Origin: Microbacteriaceae bacterium
Lineage (GTDB): Bacteria > Actinomycetota > Actinomycetes > Actinomycetales > Microbacteriaceae
Length of the DNA: 34,035 bases
Direction: 5' to 3'
NCBI GenBank assembly: GCA_947448845.1
Contig: CANFOX010000005.1
Span: 1-34,035, forward strand
The notes under the pieces are model-generated. The model saw only the letters and a program-made list of their open reading frames with translations. It was not told the origin of the DNA and searched no databases. This document shows positions 28,627 through 34,035 of this stretch, piece after piece (position 1 is the stretch's first letter; each line of letters opens with the position of its first letter). Made by a program: the position numbers and the translations under genes.

Positions 28627-29995
28627 CCAACCAAGCTTCAACTGCGGCTGTTTCACGCGGCAGCCCGGCACTCAGGTTTTCAACCCCAGTTTGGGTAACC
28701 AAAACATTGTCTTCGATGCGCACGCCAATGCCACGATATTCGGCAGGCACCGCCAGGTCGTTCTCGTGAAAGTAAAGCCCAGGTTCAATGGTGAAAACCA
28801 TGCCAGGCTCAAGCGTTCCTTCTTTGTAAAGCTCACGACGGGCCTGAGCGCAATCGTGCACATCGAGACCTAGGTGGTGGCTGGTGCCGTGCACCATCCA
28901 ACGGCGGTGAAATTGCTTATCTTTCTGAAGCGACTCTGCCGCGCTAACTGGCAGTAGCCCCCATTCACCTAGGCGAGCGGCAATTACCTTCATGGCGGCT
29001 TCGTGAATTTCGAAAAACTTTACCCCCGGCTTGGCAAAGGCGAAAGCCGCGTCGGCCGCATCGAGCACCGCTTGGTAAACCTTTCGTTGCACCTCAGAGA
29101 ATTTTCCATTCACCGGCAAAGTTCTGGTGATATCTGCCGTGTAACCACTGTCGAGTTCAACACCGGCATCGACCAAGATCAGGTCTCCGTCGTGCACGTC
29201 GCCATCGTTTCGAGTCCAGTGCAAAATGCAGGCGTGCGGCCCTGCGGCCACAATGCTCTCGTAACCAAGGTCGTAGCCGTTTACTCGGGCGTTGGTGAAA
29301 AACACGCCCTCTAGCAGGCGCTCGCCGCGGTTTTGCTTAGCGGCACGTGAAAGATTTTTCAGGATGTCGTCGAACCCAGAAGCGGTTGCCTTGATTGCAT
29401 CGCGCATCTGGCCAATCTCGAACTCATCTTTGACTAAACGAAGTTCAGAAAGAAAGGTGGCCAGTTCGTCGCTGTTGTGAAGTTCAATCAACTTTTCGTG
29501 CGCATGCTTGGCAAGTTCGCCGGCAAGTTCGTCGAGGCTCTTAGTTTTAATGCCTAGTAGCTGTTCGATGTTCGCAAGGCTTGGGCGAGGGCCAACCCAG
29601 AACTCACCGATCATTGGGTTAGAGAAATACTCTGGCGAACTCTTGTCGGCGGTTTGACGAAGAAACAAAGTTGTCGTTGAGTCGTTGATAACCAGCACCG
29701 AATCTGGCACGGTGGCCGAGCCCCAACCGGTGAGGTGGGTAAAAGCCGCATGCGGGCGATAGCGATACTCGGTATCGTTTGAACGCACCTGCATGCCACC
29801 GGCGGGCACCACCACAACCTTGCCTGCGAAATGTGCGGCAACCTTGGCGCGGCGCTTGGCTGCGGCTTTTGCGGCTTCGCTCAGCCGACTGGCAGTTGCC
29901 GAAGTTTCGCCCCAGTTGGCCGCCATGTAAGCCAAGAACTCCTGGCTGTCTGGGGTAGTCGAACGTTCGGTTTGAATGACTTTGTCTTCTGACAT
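28613..29995 (-). CDS. pepP: Aminopeptidase P family Xaa-Pro peptidase
   Basis: LILVDAGVELDSGYTADITRTLPVNG, HGTSHHLGLDVHD, EPGMVFTIEPGLYF, GVRIEDNVLVT; ATG 29995. Confidence 0.93.
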   Translation of the reverse strand: MSEDKVIQTERSTTPDSQEFLAYMAANWGETSATASRLSEAAKAAAKRRAKVAAHFAGKVVVVPAGGMQVRSNDTEYRYRPHAAFTHLTGWGSATVPDSVLVINDSTTTLFLRQTADKSSPEYFSNPMIGEFWVGPRPSLANIEQLLGIKTKSLDELAGELAKHAHEKLIELHNSDELATFLSELRLVKDEFEIGQMRDAIKATASGFDDILKNLSRAAKQNRGERLLEGVFFTNARVNGYDLGYESIVAAGPHACILHWTRNDGDVHDGDLILVDAGVELDSGYTADITRTLPVNGKFSEVQRKVYQAVLDAADAAFAFAKPGVKFFEIHEAAMKVIAARLGEWGLLPVSAAESLQKDKQFHRRWMVHGTSHHLGLDVHDCAQARRELYKEGTLEPGMVFTIEPGLYFHENDLAVPAEYRGIGVRIEDNVLVTQTGVENLSAGLPRETAAVEAWLAKLR

Positions 29996-30033
29996 GGCTT
30001 CATTCTGCCACTGCATTGCTAACCTGAAAGCCC

Positions 30034-30918
30034 ATGACGGTAATCGATTTGCACGCTCACTCCACTCGCTCAGATGGCAAAGAGTCGCCAACCCAGGTGT
30101 TCGAGCATGCCGCCAAAGCCGGTATCAACATTTTGGCGCTCACCGATCACGACACCACATCCGGATGGAGCGAGGCTACTGAAGCTGCCCAGCGTTTCGG
30201 AATCGGCTTCATTCCCGGAATCGAGGTGACCACCAGGGCCAAGCTTCAGCGCAATGGTGGCAGCCATTTCATAAGCGTGCACCTTTTGGCCTATCTTCCG
30301 AACCCAAATGATGAAGGCCTAGTGGCAACCATGGGTGAATCGGTGGGCTCAAGAGAAACTCGAGCCCTGGCAATGGTTGAAGCACTTTCCAAAGACTTCG
30401 AAATCACCTGGGATGACGTGCTTGCTCAGCTCGCTCACGGGGCAACTATCGGTCGCCCGGCAATCGCAGATGCGTTGGTAGAACTTGGGGTGGTGCTCGA
30501 TCGCACCGAGGCGTTCGATGGAATTCTTTCGAAGCACGGCGGTTACTACCTGCCTACCGAGGTGGTCGACACTTTTGATGCCATCCAATTGGTTTTGAAT
30601 GCTGGGGGAGTGCCGGTGATTGCCCACCCACTTACCGGAATCAGCCCGAACACCGATCGAGGTGATTTACCGCTCGAGCATTTTGAAGCCCTAATTGCCG
30701 CGGGTCTAGCAGGGTTCGAGGTTTATCACCGCGAGGTGCCCGAACTGGCCAGAGAGTGGCTGCTCGAATTGGCTAACCAGCACGAGTTGATTGTTACCGG
30801 CTCGAGCGATTACCACGGTGTTCACGGCAAGCCCAACCGACTTGGTGAAAATATCACAGACCCCGAAATGCTTGAGCGAATAATCGCTCAGTCAAGCGGA
30901 ACCGCGGCGTTGCTCTAA
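30034..30918 (+). CDS. PHP domain phosphoesterase
   Basis: DLHAHSTRSDGKESP, ALTDHDTTSGW, IPGIEVTT, VIAHPLTG, TGSSDYHG. Confidence 0.9.
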   Translation: MTVIDLHAHSTRSDGKESPTQVFEHAAKAGINILALTDHDTTSGWSEATEAAQRFGIGFIPGIEVTTRAKLQRNGGSHFISVHLLAYLPNPNDEGLVATMGESVGSRETRALAMVEALSKDFEITWDDVLAQLAHGATIGRPAIADALVELGVVLDRTEAFDGILSKHGGYYLPTEVVDTFDAIQLVLNAGGVPVIAHPLTGISPNTDRGDLPLEHFEALIAAGLAGFEVYHREVPELAREWLLELANQHELIVTGSSDYHGVHGKPNRLGENITDPEMLERIIAQSSGTAALL

Positions 30919-32258
30919 GCGCCACCTCTGGTGCGTCGACGTTGTCGATCTGGGCGCTTGTGCTCGTGGTCACCGTGGGCTGGTTTTTCGTGACCAGCCG
31001 GCTTTGAGCCGCCGCTTCGGTTTGGCTGGCTGCGATTGCGAGGGGAATCTGATTTCACCGGCAGTTTGGCTGTAGATGCTCGTAGACGGCCCTTGGTGCC
31101 TGGGGTGATGCCTAGGTCTTCATAGAAGTGTGGCGAAGACGAGTAGGTTTCAACCGGTTCTGGCTGACCGAAGTCGAGCGCGGTGTTGATGTGACCCCAG
31201 CGAGTTAGGTCTTCCCAGTCAACGAAGGTAACCGAGATTCCGGTTCGCCCAGCGCGACCAGTTCTGCCAACGCGGTGCAGGTAAGCCTTCTCGTCTTCTG
31301 GAATCGTGTAGTTGATGACGTGGGTCACGTCATCCACATCGATGCCTCGAGCAGCAACCTCGGTTGCCACCAAAATGTCTTTCTTACCTGCGCGGAATGC
31401 CGCCATCGATTTCTCGCGAGCTTCTTGGCTCATGTCGCCGTGCAGGGCGGTGGCGTTGAAGCCTCGGTCGATAAGTTCTTCAGAAACCTTGCTGGCCTGG
31501 CGCTTGGTGCGGGTAAAGATCACGGTCTTGCCGCGACCCTCAGACTGCAGCAAACGGCCAACCATCTCGTCTTTATCTAACGAGTGAACTCGGTAAACGA
31601 ACTGTTTGATGTCGGCCTTGGTTAGACCTTCGTCTGGGTCGTTTACACGAATGTGAACCGGTTTGTTCTGATATTTTCGAGCAAGAGTCACAACGGCGCC
31701 CGGCATGGTTGCCGAGAACATCATGGTCTGTCGGTCGCTAGGCGTATAGGTGAAGAGGCGCTCCATGTCTGGCAAGAAACCAAGGTCGAGCATTTCGTCT
31801 GCTTCGTCTAGAACCATGATGCGAATCTTGCCAAGGTCAAGTTTGTGCTGCTTGGTGAGGTCAATCAGGCGGCCAGGGGTGCCAACAATAATCTGGGCAC
31901 CGGCGTCTATTTCGGCAACTTGGCCCTCGTAAGCTTTTCCGCCGTAAATTGCAGCCACATTGGTGGCTCGGTTGGCGGTGGCGAGTTTCAGGTCTTCTGC
32001 CACCTGAACGGCAAGTTCACGGGTTGGCACTACTACCAGCGCCTGCGCTCCGAGCGGCGGGTTTTCACCCAGCCGTTGAATCAGTGGCAGGCCAAAGCCG
32101 AAGGTCTTACCGGTTCCAGTTTTCGCCTGACCAATCAGGTCTTGCCCGGTTAGAGCAACTGGAATGGCTTCCTGTTGAATTGGAAAGGGGCTGAGTATTC
32201 CCTTGTCGGTTAGTGCCTGAACGATGTCGGCATCAATGCCTAAAGCTGCAAAAGTCAA
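30915..32258 (-). CDS. DEAD-box RNA helicase
   Basis: AKTGTGKT, PTRELA, VLDEADEMLDLGF, SATMP, HRVGRTGRAG; basic Gly/Arg/His-rich tail; TTG start with GGAGAG SD. Confidence 0.95.
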   Translation of the reverse strand: MTFAALGIDADIVQALTDKGILSPFPIQQEAIPVALTGQDLIGQAKTGTGKTFGFGLPLIQRLGENPPLGAQALVVVPTRELAVQVAEDLKLATANRATNVAAIYGGKAYEGQVAEIDAGAQIIVGTPGRLIDLTKQHKLDLGKIRIMVLDEADEMLDLGFLPDMERLFTYTPSDRQTMMFSATMPGAVVTLARKYQNKPVHIRVNDPDEGLTKADIKQFVYRVHSLDKDEMVGRLLQSEGRGKTVIFTRTKRQASKVSEELIDRGFNATALHGDMSQEAREKSMAAFRAGKKDILVATEVAARGIDVDDVTHVINYTIPEDEKAYLHRVGRTGRAGRTGISVTFVDWEDLTRWGHINTALDFGQPEPVETYSSSPHFYEDLGITPGTKGRLRASTAKLPVKSDSPRNRSQPNRSGGSKPAGHEKPAHGDHEHKRPDRQRRRTRGGA

Positions 32259-32320
32259 ATGAACTCTCCTCGAGTTAAGCCAAGTCTACTTTGCGCCTCG
32301 CTTCGATTAGTCTTATAGCT

Positions 32321-33094
32321 GTGTTCGAGTGGCTCAAGAATTTGCGGCGCAAAGCGCAAACATTGGCGCTACCCAACAGGGATGACCGCACCGGTCGAAA
32401 CCGTGACGAACTTGACTTGCGCCCATACACGCCAGAAGCGCATGAATACCTTGGTCAACTGGCATATCATCAGCTTTCAAGTTTCGAAATTTTGACCAAT
32501 GAGTTGAAATATTCACCGAACACCAATGCTCAGGCCGAATTGAGCGCTGCAGCCTCAAAGCACTTTTTGCGATACAAGGCCATAGCCAAAAAACTTGAGT
32601 TGCTAAATATTGAACCGGCCGATGCCATGGACCAATTTGTTGAGCGCATAGAGACCTATAACTCGAAACTCACCGGCGTGGATTGGTATGAAGCGCTTCT
32701 TAAGGTTTATCTCACCCAGGGTTTGCTCGATGATTTTTATCGCCGCCTAGCCGTTGGCCTAGAGGCAAAGCTGCAAGCCGAGGTAGTCAAGACCCTGAGC
32801 GATAAAAGTTTTGAAAAGTTTGCGGTGAAGACCTTGAACATTGCCATGGCAGAAGACGAGGTCTTGCGAAGCAGGTTGGCGCTTTGGGGCAGAAGGCTTA
32901 TGGGTGACACCTTGCTAGAGGTTCGCGAAGTGCTTGACGATCGCAAACTAACCGGTGTTGCCAAGAACAAGCGGCTCAGCGCGAACGAGGTAAGAGATGT
33001 TCGACTGCGTGCTTATGCAACCCTCGAACCACTAATTACCGAACTGATTGGCGCCCACTCGAATCGAATGGATGCCCTCGGCCTAACTGCCTAG
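32321..33094 (+). CDS. Ferritin-like fold protein (MiaE-like superfamily)
   Basis: MFEWLKNLRRKAQ...; helical EAHEYLGQLAYHQLSSFEILTNELKY; position next to DEAD helicase and DUF3107; GTG 32321. Confidence 0.65.
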   Translation: MFEWLKNLRRKAQTLALPNRDDRTGRNRDELDLRPYTPEAHEYLGQLAYHQLSSFEILTNELKYSPNTNAQAELSAAASKHFLRYKAIAKKLELLNIEPADAMDQFVERIETYNSKLTGVDWYEALLKVYLTQGLLDDFYRRLAVGLEAKLQAEVVKTLSDKSFEKFAVKTLNIAMAEDEVLRSRLALWGRRLMGDTLLEVREVLDDRKLTGVAKNKRLSANEVRDVRLRAYATLEPLITELIGAHSNRMDALGLTA

Positions 33095-33424
33095 ATATTC
33101 GGTTGAGCTGCCGCCGCGCACATAGTCGGCGAGAATCGAAACATTGTCAGCGTCGCGTCGCTTAGATAGGTATCGCAGCCCAAAAAACATTCCAACCGGC
33201 ATCAAAAGCATCACGATAATCCAGGTAAAAGCGTTTTCGGTTGGCATTCCAACCCAAATCAGAATTACCCATAGTGCCAGGCCGGTTAGAAGGGCTAATG
33301 CGCTAGGAAGCACGCTTCCGTAGTCGTCGTTTTTGCCGATTACATAGGGAGCAACCAGGCCGAGCAACACGGCATAAATAACCAGGAAGCTGACCTCGGC
33401 GATTGCGCTTACAAAGATGTCCAT
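33083..33424 (-). CDS. Small multi-pass membrane protein of unknown function
   Basis: About 4 hydrophobic segments; start overlaps DUF3107 stop (TAATG). Confidence 0.75.
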   Translation of the reverse strand: MDIFVSAIAEVSFLVIYAVLLGLVAPYVIGKNDDYGSVLPSALALLTGLALWVILIWVGMPTENAFTWIIVMLLMPVGMFFGLRYLSKRRDADNVSILADYVRGGSSTEYLGS

Positions 33425-33648
33425 TACCCAATAAATCCTACTCTGCGCTCGCTACTCGCACCGATTTCAAGATAGGCAACAGAGTTTGCAGCCACTAAGA
33501 AAACCACACCTTTTGCGTCGCTGAGTTTTAGAACGCTGCCACCGTTGGCAATTGAATTGGCGAACTGCTGCTCAATTTCTGCCGCGGTTTGGTTTGATTC
33601 GAAGGCCAGTTCGCGAGCCGACTCGCGAATACCAATTCTTACCTGCAC
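33424..33648 (-). CDS. DUF3107 family protein
   Basis: MQVRIGIRESARELAFESNQTAAEIEQQF; GTG start with AAGGAG SD. Confidence 0.88.
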   Translation of the reverse strand: MQVRIGIRESARELAFESNQTAAEIEQQFANSIANGGSVLKLSDAKGVVFLVAANSVAYLEIGASSERRVGFIG

Positions 33649-33747
33649 TTGAATCTCCTTTTTGGGAACGGTTATTAGATTACGCCACAGAGTAAATTGC
33701 AGGCGTCATCCTAAGTAAAATTAGTTTCTTTTACTAAAGGAATCAGT

Positions 33748-34035
33748 TTGAAGCTTGCACCGCTGGTTGAGCCCGCCGGCGAACTTTCTCAAAATGAGAT
33801 TGAGCGCTACTCCCGTCACCTCATCATTCCCGAAGTTGGTCTAGTTGGTCAGCGTCGCATCAAAAATGCGCGAGTGCTGGTTATTGGTGCCGGTGGCCTC
33901 GGATCTCCAACGCTTCTTTATTTAGCCGCCGCCGGCGTTGGCACTCTTGGCATAGTCGATTTCGACGTGGTTGACGAGTCGAACCTGCAGCGCCAGGTCA
34001 TTCATGCGCAGTCAGACCTAGGTCGCCCGAAGGCA
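33748..34035 (+). CDS. moeB: ThiF/MoeB-family adenylyltransferase, 3'-truncated by window edge
   Basis: Translated by hand: ERYSRHLIIPEVGLVGQRRIKNARVLVIGAGGLGSPTLLYLAAAGVGTLGIVDFDVVDESNLQRQVIHAQSDLGRPKA; TTG start with AAAGGA SD; absent from ORF track because no stop in window. Confidence 0.92.
   Translation, partial: MKLAPLVEPAGELSQNEIERYSRHLIIPEVGLVGQRRIKNARVLVIGAGGLGSPTLLYLAAAGVGTLGIVDFDVVDESNLQRQVIHAQSDLGRPKA

Overview
Chromosomal segment of a compact actinobacterial genome. Product similarity and gene order suggest a small-genome Microbacteriaceae member (inference, not tested). It holds about 38 protein genes with very short intergenic gaps, two tRNAs (Gln-CTG, Glu-CTC), three good intrinsic terminators, and no rRNA, CRISPR, transposase or prophage signal. 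Most genes are housekeeping: serA-leuB-ilvE-FAH-gltX, leuCD-murA-plsC-gpsA-ddl-DUF3515-thiL, dapD/dapE, tatB/mrp/DUF1003/MgtE_N-CBS, and DEAD helicase/ferritin-like/DUF3107/moeB. The more accessory-looking parts are an MBL-fold hydrolase, CopB-type P1B-ATPase and DAG-kinase-like block between the two tRNAs, and a PfkB kinase plus NCS1 permease pair. I found no clearly novel defence, mobile or biosynthetic system. The best leads are regulatory: (i) recurrent TANNNT-like -10 hexamers 6-8 nt upstream of start codons, implying widespread leaderless mRNAs; (ii) two divergent gene pairs that share the same 10-bp AGGCTA(T/C)CTT core, in which opposite -10 elements overlap; (iii) an inverted repeat that could hide the DUF3117 Shine-Dalgarno only in read-through transcripts. 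All of these need experimental or comparative testing.
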